NCBI GenBank assembly: GCA_013289175.1
Contig: JABDAN010000024.1
Span: 1 to 37,897 of the forward strand
DNA length: 37,897 nucleotides
Source of the DNA: Bacteroidota bacterium
Lineage (GTDB): Bacteria > Bacteroidota > Bacteroidia > Chitinophagales > Chitinophagaceae
Direction of reading: 5' to 3'
The notes under the pieces were generated by a model. It saw only the letters and a list, made by a program, of their open reading frames with translations. It ran no database searches and had not been told where the DNA came from. Of this stretch, positions 24,488-32,422 are shown piece after piece. Each line of letters opens with the position of its first letter. Within the stretch, counting starts at the first letter, position 1. The position numbers and the translations under genes are program-made.

Positions 24488-26035
24488 TTAAAAGTCGTTT
24501 CTGATATGAAAAAATAACCCTTTTTCTCCTAACTGGTTCACACTGTACTCAATCCGGAATACAAAATCATAAAAAGTCACTACGTCAAATCCCGCCCCAT
24601 AGGTATAGAGCATGGTATTTTGCAGACTGTTCTGTGAATTGTATTTATTGGTCACGTATCCCAGATCGACATAGGTCTTTACAAATATCCTGAAAGGGAT
24701 ATGGTCATGGGCCGTGCCCCGCAGGAAGGGAACATCGAAATGGACCAGCTCCCGCATGACGGTATTGCGGTCCAGCAACAGGCCGACCCCGTCGACGACA
24801 TATTTTTCCAATCCCCGCATATAGTAGTCACCATAGCCGAGCAAGGACTGGTTAAAAAATGGTTGCCGGAAAGGAAGGCGCAAAACACCAAAATTCTGGG
24901 AGACGAAATACATTTTAGGTGCAAAGGAAAATGCTTCATTGGACCGGGCGATCAGCTGGGTCATGTTCATATTGGCCGAGAAACCTCGTTGCAGGATGCT
25001 GGTTTCAAAAAGAAATCCGTGCGTAGGATAGGGCACATAGTCGATGTTGTTATAATTGAGGCTATAGAAAATTTCCGGATAGGTAACCGAGAGCTGGTGG
25101 TTTAAAAAATAATTGGGATTGAATCCAAGTACGGTGCTGTCGATTTTTACCTGGTTGAAACTGACCCTGAAAAAATGTTTGGTCCGGATGGCCGGCCGGT
25201 AATAGTAACGCAGAGAGATCGTTTCTTGTGTTTGTAAATACTTTCCAGCATTCTTGATGCTGTCGCGGTCGATAAATACCTGCTGGTTGTTGGTCGTGAT
25301 GACATCAAGTTGTTCGTTGCCTGAAATCAGGAATCCGCCTCCAAAACCGTGGGTCAGATTTTTTCCGGTGTTTGGCCGGTCATAGGCCATCTCAATCTGG
25401 CGCGAAAAACCGGTGACCAGCCAGAGCCGCAGGTTGTCATTTCTGCCGGTGAAATTATACTGTGAATATTTTATGCCATAGTCAAACCGCGAAAGGCTGT
25501 AACCGGTTTCGGCCCAGGCAGTGAAATTTCGGTCCACAGGCCGGATATAGGGAAGAGGAAAAATATACCATCGCTCTTTAACGTCGATCTGGATATCGAT
25601 CACATGTCCACGAAATTCTTTGAGGGCGACGGTTACGTCGTTGAAGAGCCGGGTATTGATCAGGTGTTCCCGGCCTTCGGTGAATCCTTGGGTAAGCTGG
25701 CGGATGGTGATGGAATCTCCGGATTTAAAAGGAAGTTCCCGGGTGATGATGAAGGATTTGGTCACTTTGTTTCCGCTGATATAAATATCCCCCACCACGT
25801 AAAGTCTTCCCTGGTTGGGCGGAATGATGACGGTACCCGATGCCAGGGTGTCGGCCTTTACAAAGGGCAAAGAGTCGGGAAGGACGTTCTTGCTGCGGTC
25901 TTCCGTGCGGGGAGTGGAGTCAGCGATATTTTGAAAAGGGTGGGCAAGAAGCGCTAAGCGGTGGGCCTTAAGCGAGATGCTTAAAACGGTCATCAAAAAA
26001 AAGAGCAATAGATATTTATCCGTTTTTCGGATCAT
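24488..26035 (-). CDS. Single-POTRA Omp85-like outer-membrane protein
   Basis: A 515-residue protein: a basic start, a hydrophobic signal segment (about 8-24), a linker, one POTRA-like domain (about 75-155, starting LYVVGDIYISGNKVTKSFIITRELPF) and a barrel of about 16 strands (about 165-515). GDYYMRGLEKYVVDG in the barrel resembles the RGF/RGL loop-6 motif of Omp85 proteins. The last strand ends FHIRNDF with a terminal Phe. It is much smaller than BamA (910) and lacks the other POTRAs, so it is closer to two-partner or TamA-like types. It is co-transcribed with the CBS protein (42 bases) and nadK (24 bases). Its clients are unknown. Confidence 0.8.
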   Translation of the reverse strand: MIRKTDKYLLLFFLMTVLSISLKAHRLALLAHPFQNIADSTPRTEDRSKNVLPDSLPFVKADTLASGTVIIPPNQGRLYVVGDIYISGNKVTKSFIITRELPFKSGDSITIRQLTQGFTEGREHLINTRLFNDVTVALKEFRGHVIDIQIDVKERWYIFPLPYIRPVDRNFTAWAETGYSLSRFDYGIKYSQYNFTGRNDNLRLWLVTGFSRQIEMAYDRPNTGKNLTHGFGGGFLISGNEQLDVITTNNQQVFIDRDSIKNAGKYLQTQETISLRYYYRPAIRTKHFFRVSFNQVKIDSTVLGFNPNYFLNHQLSVTYPEIFYSLNYNNIDYVPYPTHGFLFETSILQRGFSANMNMTQLIARSNEAFSFAPKMYFVSQNFGVLRLPFRQPFFNQSLLGYGDYYMRGLEKYVVDGVGLLLDRNTVMRELVHFDVPFLRGTAHDHIPFRIFVKTYVDLGYVTNKYNSQNSLQNTMLYTYGAGFDVVTFYDFVFRIEYSVNQLGEKGLFFHIRNDF

Positions 26036-26077
26036 AGGTTTTTTCCCGGGTCTTTACATGGATATCGCGATGGGCAC

Positions 26078-26740
26078 TCAAATGCTCAGGTAGTTCATCA
26101 AATGATTATAGTTGCTGCGCAATTCATTCTCATACTGCTCTTCACCAAAATAATATTTGATCTTGTATTCGTAGCGCTGGAAAGTGGCTATTATATCGGA
26201 GATTTCAAGTCTGTTGATGCGAAGGGTAATATAAAATGCCGAAGCGATGGCATCAAAATAAGTATTCAGCTGGGTGATCTGGGCATCGTTGGTTTCCACC
26301 AGTTTGATGATTTCAGAGAAAGCAAAATTTACCCGGTCCATCTCCAGCACGATGATGGCACCGGGATCACCGGCACCAATGAGCTTTTCGGTGTGTCTGA
26401 GCAGGTCCTGAACGGTGATGGAACCCAGGTATTCTTCATCGCTGCCGATAACAGGAACCAGGGTCAGGTGAAATTCGCTGCAGACATGCAGGGTATAGAG
26501 CATATGGGCCACGCCGGGTACGGAAGACTTGCTAAAAAAACCCTGCCTTGTACTCAAGGGTTCGTCTTCGGAAGCCGCATCCAGCAGGTCATCTTCGCTG
26601 ATCAGTCCCAGTAATCTGTTGTCAGCAACGACCGCCAAATGGGCCACATGATGATCCTGCATGATTTCCAGGGCAAACGATACGCTATCCTGCGGGTGAA
26701 CGGCGGGAATACCGGCCGATAAAATTTCTAGGTTTAACAC
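26078..26740 (-). CDS. CBS-domain protein
   Basis: A 220-residue protein with two CBS units in the first 140 residues: SAGIPAVHPQDSVSFALEIMQDHHVAHLAVV, then LTLVPVIGSDEEYLGSITVQDLL. CBS pairs bind adenosyl ligands and sense energy state. The C-terminal part (about 145-220) looks like an ACT/ferredoxin-type domain (AIIVLEMDRVNFAFSEIIKLVE, then YITLRINRLEISDIIATFQRY). The start is GTG. It is conserved next to nadK in Bacteroidota and could tie NADP production or envelope growth to nucleotide levels, but this is inference. It starts 33 bases after the hydrolase gene. Confidence 0.85.
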   Translation of the reverse strand: MLNLEILSAGIPAVHPQDSVSFALEIMQDHHVAHLAVVADNRLLGLISEDDLLDAASEDEPLSTRQGFFSKSSVPGVAHMLYTLHVCSEFHLTLVPVIGSDEEYLGSITVQDLLRHTEKLIGAGDPGAIIVLEMDRVNFAFSEIIKLVETNDAQITQLNTYFDAIASAFYITLRINRLEISDIIATFQRYEYKIKYYFGEEQYENELRSNYNHLMNYLSI

Positions 26741-26773
26741 AGCAAGGGTTTTTGTGATACGATCTTATCTGTC

Positions 26774-27550
26774 TCATGCCACTGCTGCAGGTTCGTTTAA
26801 TTTGGTCAGAAACTGGTGTAATATTACGTTGAATTCGGCAGGAACCTCCATCATCGGCGCGTGTCCGCATTTATCAATAAAATGCAGCTCACTGTTGGGG
26901 ATCAGGCGCTGGAATTCCCTTCCTACAAAGGGAGGGGTGATTCCGTCGTTGGCTCCCCATATTAATAACGTGGGTTGTTGGATTTGATTGAGTTCTTCCC
27001 CGAGATTATTTCTGATCGCGCTTTTAGCCAGCGCAATGATTTTGATGGCTTTAATCCGGCTGTTGACGATTTCAAAAACTTCATCGACGAGTTCTTTGCT
27101 GGCCGTAGCCGGGTCATAAAAAGTCAGTTCTGTCTTTTTTTTGATGTATTCGTAGTCACCGCGTTTGGGATAACTATCCCCCATGGCACTCTCAAACAGA
27201 CCGGAACTGCCCGTCAGGATGATGGATTTAATTCTTTCGGGATGTTTGAGAACATGAATCAGGGCAATATGTCCTCCCAGGGAATTGCCCAGCAGGTGCA
27301 CGTTGCGGTAGTTGCGGGCTTCCATGAACCGGTACACAAATTTCTCCAGGCCTCCCACGGAGGTATGAAGGATATCCAACTCAAAAAGGGGAAGCATGGG
27401 AACCACTACTTTATAGTGTTTCCGGAAATATTCGATCAGGTCCACAAAATTGCTCAGGGCGCCGAATAGACCATGCAGCAACACCAGGGGCTCTCCCTCG
27501 CCTTCTTCGATGAACCGGAACTTATCGGCCTGTTTGATCTCGTACTGCAT
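26774..27550 (-). CDS. Alpha/beta-fold hydrolase
   Basis: A 258-residue protein with the alpha/beta-hydrolase core: HGLFG (26-30) for the oxyanion hole, the nucleophile Ser90 in GNSLGG, an Asp in IWGANDGITPP and a His in KCGHAPMME. No signal peptide is visible, so it is cytosolic. The sequence resembles esterase/lipase-type hydrolases and MhpC-like C-C bond hydrolases, but the substrate cannot be assigned. A promoter lies about 100 bases upstream. The CBS gene follows after 33 bases, so it is probably the first gene of the CBS-Omp85-nadK operon. Confidence 0.85.
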   Translation of the reverse strand: MQYEIKQADKFRFIEEGEGEPLVLLHGLFGALSNFVDLIEYFRKHYKVVVPMLPLFELDILHTSVGGLEKFVYRFMEARNYRNVHLLGNSLGGHIALIHVLKHPERIKSIILTGSSGLFESAMGDSYPKRGDYEYIKKKTELTFYDPATASKELVDEVFEIVNSRIKAIKIIALAKSAIRNNLGEELNQIQQPTLLIWGANDGITPPFVGREFQRLIPNSELHFIDKCGHAPMMEVPAEFNVILHQFLTKLNEPAAVA

Positions 27551-27643
27551 CGCACTATTAAAATAAATCCAACAAATAATCGCTAAAATAAACGATTTAC
27601 TGCAAAAATCATGGCTTTTAAACCCTTAATAATCTTTTCATTA

Positions 27644-27670
27644 CAAATGTACGACAACGATTCTACCCAA
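27644..27670 (-). promoter_or_regulatory. Promoter upstream of the alpha/beta hydrolase
   Basis: On the minus strand, TACATTTG (27651-27644) is an exact -7 match. A TTG at 27670-27668 lies 16 bases further upstream, shorter than the usual 19-21. The predicted leader is about 87 bases. Confidence 0.4.
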
Positions 27671-27675
27671 TAGAT

Positions 27676-28209
27676 TTAATGGATGTCGCGGGCGATTCGA
27701 TCAAAAAAACCTTCCAGCGCTGCAAACATGTCCTTGCCATAGGGAATAAACCCTGTAACAAAATGGATAACGGCTGGACCCAGTGGTGCGATCATGGAAT
27801 AAAAATGTGAATCTTCCATGGCCCGATTGGAAATGAACTGTGTTTTGGTGCCGTAAAACAGCACGACGCTGTAGATGGAAAGATATAAAAGAATAAATAA
27901 CAAGATCCCTCCCAGTTTGTTCAGCCATCCGAGCAAAACCAGGTTCAGGAGCTTTTCCAACATCCGCCCCGTCAACCGGATGAGTAAGAGCACCAATAAA
28001 AAAACGAGCACAAAGGCTATGACCGGTAACCAGCGGCTGGAAAACTGCCAGACCGGTTTGAGATGAGCCGCTACCAGGGCGGAGAATTTTACCGCAGCGG
28101 CGAGTCCAATGATTCCACAGACCAGTGAAAAAATCCCAAGGATGAGTCCCTTTCTCAATCCCTGCACAATAGCCAGCAATAAGATGATGAAGAATAACCA
28201 ATCGATCAT
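27676..28209 (-). CDS. cvpA: CvpA-family membrane protein
   Basis: A 177-residue inner-membrane protein with four hydrophobic segments (about 3-21, 25-45, 60-80 and 98-122). The start, MIDWLFFIILLLAIVQGLRKGLILGIFSLV, is the CvpA signature. In other bacteria CvpA-like proteins are linked to colicin V export and to resistance to bile salts and envelope stress; the mechanism is unclear. It lies upstream of the hydrolase gene by 125 bases, which carry a separate promoter, and next to a long non-coding stretch on its other side. Confidence 0.85.
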   Translation of the reverse strand: MIDWLFFIILLLAIVQGLRKGLILGIFSLVCGIIGLAAAVKFSALVAAHLKPVWQFSSRWLPVIAFVLVFLLVLLLIRLTGRMLEKLLNLVLLGWLNKLGGILLFILLYLSIYSVVLFYGTKTQFISNRAMEDSHFYSMIAPLGPAVIHFVTGFIPYGKDMFAALEGFFDRIARDIH

Positions 28210-28803
28210 GGGTCTAAATTAAGGCAATCCCCGAGTGGTGGTTCAGTCTTTTTGAATAGGGCTTGTCAGGCGGCCACGCATCCAAGCGATGCATTCCACC
28301 TTTTTTTCTCCTTCATTTTCATTCAAAAATGAGCGGATTTTAGAGTGTCAGATTACAGTAGTTCGTGTACGGAACTCGTATTTATGCGATCGTAGAACCC
28401 CCGCCTCGCAGCCTACATGATATACCGCTGCCTGATCCCGATATACCCATTTTTAGGGTTACTAGTACGACAATCGTGTAATCATGCGGGTTAGGGTATT
28501 TTCTTCAAAGCCTTGCCAGGCAAGGGTTTAAAGAAAAACTAAAAGCGGTTTTTTTCCCAGGCTGGGAAAAATAAAAAAAAATTCCTCCGCCACTTGCATT
28601 TATGAAAACTGCGTTTAATCTTTGTTTCATCAAGGATGATATGTAGCTGTTGAATCGTATCCAATCTCCTGCTGAATCTCTTCTTTTTATTTTCTTAGAC
28701 TGTACAAGCGATCCTTTCCATTCCTACGAATTACGTACCCAATTCCTGATCAACCCCCGATCAATCCGTAATTTATTTCTCAACATACCCTAAATCAAAC
28801 ATT
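28210..28803. other. Non-coding stretch with repeats and hairpins (about 600 bases)
   Basis: I see no gene on either strand. It contains an 8-base direct repeat GATATACC at 28419 and 28440, spaced 21 bases (two helical turns). It also contains a near-palindrome around 28362-28376 (gttcgtgtacggaac), a short hairpin gcatc/gatgc at 28278-28292, and a tttttccca/tgggaaaaa hairpin followed by an A-run at about 28552-28580. The first two could be protein-binding sites. The last looks like a terminator-type hairpin without a clear T-tract on either strand. The stretch separates cvpA (minus) from the small plus-strand gene. Confidence 0.45.
28594..28624 (+). promoter_or_regulatory. Possible promoter of the small membrane protein
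   Basis: TTG at 28594-28596, a 19-base spacer, then TAATCTTTG (28616-28624), which is the -7 consensus with one extra base between TA and TTTG. The predicted leader is about 170 bases, which is long for a 64-codon gene. Confidence 0.3.
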
Positions 28804-28998
28804 ATGAAAGCGATCTCTACCTTTGTAACCCTGTTTTTGATTGTTACTACTTGTGCTACCAGCGCCGTTCTTTATCTCAACGAGAATTATAATATTTCTG
28901 CGGCACTTTGCATCGTTTGGATCGTGTCTTTGACACTGTGGATCAGGTCTACTGGCGTGCAGCTGTTAAACCAGAAGAATTTAGTACAGAGCGCCTAG
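28804..28998 (+). CDS. Small two-span membrane protein (64 aa)
   Basis: Sixty-four residues from an ATG. Two hydrophobic stretches (about 4-24 and 31-47) are separated by a short polar loop (NENYN). The tail is polar (STGVQLLNQKNLVQSA). I recognise no family. It stands alone between two non-coding stretches with a possible upstream promoter. Size and composition fit a small inner-membrane protein, but the coding status is not certain. Confidence 0.45.
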   Translation: MKAISTFVTLFLIVTTCATSAVLYLNENYNISAALCIVWIVSLTLWIRSTGVQLLNQKNLVQSA

Positions 28999-29306
28999 TC
29001 GCATCGTTTATCTGGTGGGCCTTCTTTTGACCCGCCCCCAGAGACCGCCCGGGTTTTCAGCCCTCCTAGAGAAGTTCAAGTAATTGTGCAACAAGCAATC
29101 TTATCGGATCTTAGGAATTTGGAGCAAATACCCGTTTTTAAAACGATCTACCGGTCATGGTCAACCGCTTCAGATAAAAAAGCGTCCTTGCTTTTTGCAG
29201 GACGCCAACACAGAAAACTTCTTACTATATTTTTATATCAGATGCCCGGGTGGGATCATTCGCCGCCTTGTTGCGGACGCAGGACCCAGGGCTCCCCAGT
29301 TCAATT
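28999..29306. other. Non-coding stretch between small gene and T9SS operon
   Basis: About 308 bases without a convincing gene. The only element I recognise is the minus-strand terminator of the T9SS operon at 29176-29205. Two short plus-strand frames here (from about 29084) lack any family resemblance or ribosome-binding site. Confidence 0.5.
29176..29205 (-). terminator. Terminator of the T9SS adhesin operon
   Basis: On the minus strand, GCGTCCT pairs with AGGACGC around a 10-base loop, then TTTTTT. It lies about 100 bases after the PorE-like gene. Confidence 0.8.
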
Positions 29307-31331
29307 CTAGTGTTTTAGTACTTTATATTCCACTCTCCGGTTGAGTTTTCTTCCTGCCGGATTATCCTTTCCATCTATCATGTCCGGCGCAATCGGACAA
29401 CATTTACCCATGGCTTTGCCTTTGAGTTGTTTGGGATTGACACCTCTCTTCACCAGATAACGGATACAGGTATTCACCCTTTTTTGTGCAAGGATAAGGT
29501 TATATTTCACACTTCCGATCCCGTCGGTATATCCTTCCACCTGTACAACCATATCCGGAAATTTCTTGAGCACTGCGGCCAGTGAATCCAGGTTATCGTG
29601 CGCCGAATCATTGAGGGTGGCTTTTTTGTAAGCGAAATTGCCCAGGTGCGAGGACAGGACCAAACTCTTGAGCAGTTTCTCAATTTCTTTTTCAGGATAG
29701 GACAGTGATTTTAAACAAATGGTTTCGTTCCAGAGTGAATCCACTCCTTTGAGCACTTGAAGGTTGTAATCCTTACTGGACAGTTCATATCCCGGTTTGA
29801 CCGCACTGATTTTAAAATGTGCTGAATTATGCAACAGGAATGAATAAGCGCCGCTGGTATCGGCTTTGTATTTACCCAGCACCCTGTCTGGATGGCGCAG
29901 GTCGGTAACCGTCAGCTCTACATTTCCCAGGGATTTACCCGTTTTGCAATCCACAAAATTTCCGTGTACGTATTGTGCGTTGTTTCCTTTCACAGAAAAA
30001 AGAGCCAAGCAACATTCAGAAGCCCGGTCCGAACTGATCCATCCCGAATTCCAGATATTGTCTTCATCGGTACTCACAAAATAAATATCGTCCTTAGAGG
30101 AATTCAGCGGGGCTCCCGCATTCTCGGGTTTTTCCCAACCGTTCAGTCCAAAATTTCCTTTTGCATAGTAGATATCAAACCCCCCCATGCCCACCCGACC
30201 GTTGCTGGAAAATACCAGTGTCCTGCTTTTTTCATGCAGAAAAGGTGCTTCCTCATCTCCGGCCGTATTGATCACATTGCCCAGGTTGTGTACCTGGATG
30301 GGTTGCAGGTTGCTGTCCATGGAGGCTGCCCAGATATCATATCCGCCCGATCCGCCCTGGCGATCCGAAGAGAACAACAGAAAGCGTCCGTCGCTGGTCA
30401 GGCTGGGCTGTGCACTGTTGGATCCTTCCATGTTTATCGGATCGGGTGCTTTCACCGGTTTTGTCCAGTGTTTATTCACAAAGCGGCTCATGAAAATAAA
30501 TGAAACCGTTTGGTTGTTATTTTTTGTCCAGCGGGTAAAGAACATTTTTTTACCATCCTTGGAGAAGGTAGCCATACCATCGTTGATCCCGGTAGTGGTT
30601 GGGATTTGTATATTGCCCGCCCCCAGCGTAGGGCTATCTACATTGGTTGATTCAAACAAGGCATTGGTGTACAACTTCTCATTGTTTTCTCCTTTGATTT
30701 GTTTGATACCGGTGTATACTACCCCATCCAGTCTTTGAACCAGGGCATAGTTGGCTGAAGAATCGCCACCCTTCATTTGCTCAAGGGTTACCAGGTCATT
30801 GACTCTTTCCGATTGCATCTGGATAAATTTCAGGTCTTCCAGTTCTCGGTCGGCCCCTAAGAGTTTATCGTCGAGCTGGGAATGTTTTTCCAGGTAGGCG
30901 GTGATCTGCACAAGCGCTTCTGCGTACTCCTGATTGGCCCTGAGGGTAACCGCATACCAGTAGCGGGCATCCGGATAGGCTTTGTCTGAAAATCCGATCG
31001 ATTCCTTATAATATTTTTCCGCCTTCTTGTAATCATTGATCATCTGGTAACAGGTTGCCAGCCGGTATACGGCTTCCTGATGGGGATCAACATTGGCTTT
31101 TCCCTTCACTTTTTTTTCTATGGCAAAAGGTGTGGAACGGGGTCTTGATTTTTTTTCCGTAGCCAGGTATTTTTCATAAAGTACCGAGGCCCCATAAAAA
31201 CTTTTATTCTTAAACAGCATTTCAGCCTGGTTAAAATAACCACTTCCGTTTTGTGCATGCAACCACAGCGGCAAAAGCGCGACAAGGGCGGCATGGAAAA
31301 GGATTTTTTTTATGGTTGATCTGGTAGGCAC
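29307..31331 (-). CDS. PorE-like OmpA-family protein (TPR, propeller, CRD, OmpA)
   Basis: A 674-residue envelope protein starting with GTG (no ATG precedes the signal peptide, which ends PLWLHAQ). Domains in order: TPR-like helices (about 30-160), a beta-propeller of PD40-type repeats (about 235-430, with TSDGRFLLFSSDRQGGSGGYDIW and FSSNGRVGMGGFDIYYAK), a carboxypeptidase-regulatory-like beta-sandwich (about 450-525) and a C-terminal OmpA peptidoglycan-binding domain (about 560-672, with EGYTDGIGS and LAQKRVN). This is the layout of PorE, a peptidoglycan-anchored T9SS component in Porphyromonas. It follows PorP/SprF by 38 bases and the giant substrate gene, so it is probably dedicated to that substrate. 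A terminator closes the operon. Confidence 0.85.
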   Translation of the reverse strand: MPTRSTIKKILFHAALVALLPLWLHAQNGSGYFNQAEMLFKNKSFYGASVLYEKYLATEKKSRPRSTPFAIEKKVKGKANVDPHQEAVYRLATCYQMINDYKKAEKYYKESIGFSDKAYPDARYWYAVTLRANQEYAEALVQITAYLEKHSQLDDKLLGADRELEDLKFIQMQSERVNDLVTLEQMKGGDSSANYALVQRLDGVVYTGIKQIKGENNEKLYTNALFESTNVDSPTLGAGNIQIPTTTGINDGMATFSKDGKKMFFTRWTKNNNQTVSFIFMSRFVNKHWTKPVKAPDPINMEGSNSAQPSLTSDGRFLLFSSDRQGGSGGYDIWAASMDSNLQPIQVHNLGNVINTAGDEEAPFLHEKSRTLVFSSNGRVGMGGFDIYYAKGNFGLNGWEKPENAGAPLNSSKDDIYFVSTDEDNIWNSGWISSDRASECCLALFSVKGNNAQYVHGNFVDCKTGKSLGNVELTVTDLRHPDRVLGKYKADTSGAYSFLLHNSAHFKISAVKPGYELSSKDYNLQVLKGVDSLWNETICLKSLSYPEKEIEKLLKSLVLSSHLGNFAYKKATLNDSAHDNLDSLAAVLKKFPDMVVQVEGYTDGIGSVKYNLILAQKRVNTCIRYLVKRGVNPKQLKGKAMGKCCPIAPDMIDGKDNPAGRKLNRRVEYKVLKH

Positions 31332-31369
31332 TTTAGAATTTTTTTATAGGATGGATGGTTTAATATTTT

Positions 31370-32377
31370 TTAAAAACGCGGGCACCAGAAACGGGGCACC
31401 CCGGTATTTGTTTTTCTTTTCCCCACATATGAAATTGAAATTTCGAGACTGTTTCCCTTGCTGCCCGCCGCCGATTTGGCAGATGCATCCACGTCATAAC
31501 TCAATCCCATCGTAAGTCCTTTATAATAAAATCCCACGAACGGGGTAGCGGCATCGGCCACCCGGTAGTAAGCGCCGAACATGACGTCCGTATTTTCATT
31601 GGCATAAACCTGGAAGTAAACCCCTCCCATTCTTTCCTGGGCGTCTCCTTGTTTCATATAGATCACCGTGGGCACGATTGTCAACTGGTCTGAGGCGTTG
31701 ATGCGCACGCCCGCCTGAACGCTATAGCGAATCGCCAGTTGGGATTGTTCCTGACCGGACAAATAAGGATTGACGGGCTGGGTAATGTGATAGGCTGCCA
31801 CCCCTCCAAAAAAGCTGGCTGTTTTATTGGGGGTCGCATCGTAGTAGGCAATACCCGCGCCTGCATCAAAGGACGTTACCTGCGGTTTTAAAAAGGTTTC
31901 ATTTGAATTGGCCGTGGGATCAAATCCGACACCGGAGACCCACTGACTTCCAAAAGTCATTTTGGTAATATCAAATTTGCGGCTGATAAAACCCAGTTGC
32001 ATGGCCATGACCAGATAGTGATCTGCATTCTCTCCAAATCTTACACCCGTGTAGGCAAAAGTCAGGTAACCATTGGTAAAGTTGTAGGCGCCATCGGCTG
32101 AACCCTGATTTACGAGGTTGAATCCAAAATTGGCGTTGATATTGGTTGTTTTTTCCGCTGAAATTCCCTTTGTATTTAATGTATTTCCATATTGACTTCT
32201 CCAGATCGCGGACACGCGGTAGTCACCGTCGAAGGCACCAGTAAATGCAGGATTCATGGTCATCGGCTGAATATAATATTGGGAAAAGTGCGGATCCACC
32301 TGCGCCTGTACCCCCATGCACAGGACAGCTGCCAGCAGGGTCACTGCGCAAATCCTCCTTTTAAAATTTTTTTTCAT
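31370..32377 (-). CDS. Type IX secretion PorP/SprF-family outer-membrane protein
   Basis: A 335-residue protein from the ATG at 32377 (an upstream TTG gives ten unrelated residues). The signal peptide ends MGVQAQ. The start of the mature part, VDPHFSQYYIQPMTMNPAFTGAFDGDYRVSAIWRSQYG, is the unmistakable PorP/SprF signature. Amphipathic strands follow, and the C-terminal part has NSLEISISYVGK. PorP/SprF proteins sit in the outer membrane and are required for secretion or anchoring of one specific, usually adjacent, T9SS substrate of the type B class. The giant repeat protein ends 45 bases upstream, which fits. Confidence 0.93.
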   Translation of the reverse strand: MKKNFKRRICAVTLLAAVLCMGVQAQVDPHFSQYYIQPMTMNPAFTGAFDGDYRVSAIWRSQYGNTLNTKGISAEKTTNINANFGFNLVNQGSADGAYNFTNGYLTFAYTGVRFGENADHYLVMAMQLGFISRKFDITKMTFGSQWVSGVGFDPTANSNETFLKPQVTSFDAGAGIAYYDATPNKTASFFGGVAAYHITQPVNPYLSGQEQSQLAIRYSVQAGVRINASDQLTIVPTVIYMKQGDAQERMGGVYFQVYANENTDVMFGAYYRVADAATPFVGFYYKGLTMGLSYDVDASAKSAAGSKGNSLEISISYVGKRKTNTGVPRFWCPRF

Positions 32378-32422
32378 ATAGATTAAATTTTTCCGCCTGC
32401 TCCCCAACGGAAGCTTTCGGGA

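Noticed and set aside
29892-30503. A 203-codon plus-strand frame opposite the PorE-like gene
   Set aside because: The minus strand encodes a clear propeller and OmpA protein here, and the plus frame has no recognisable domain.
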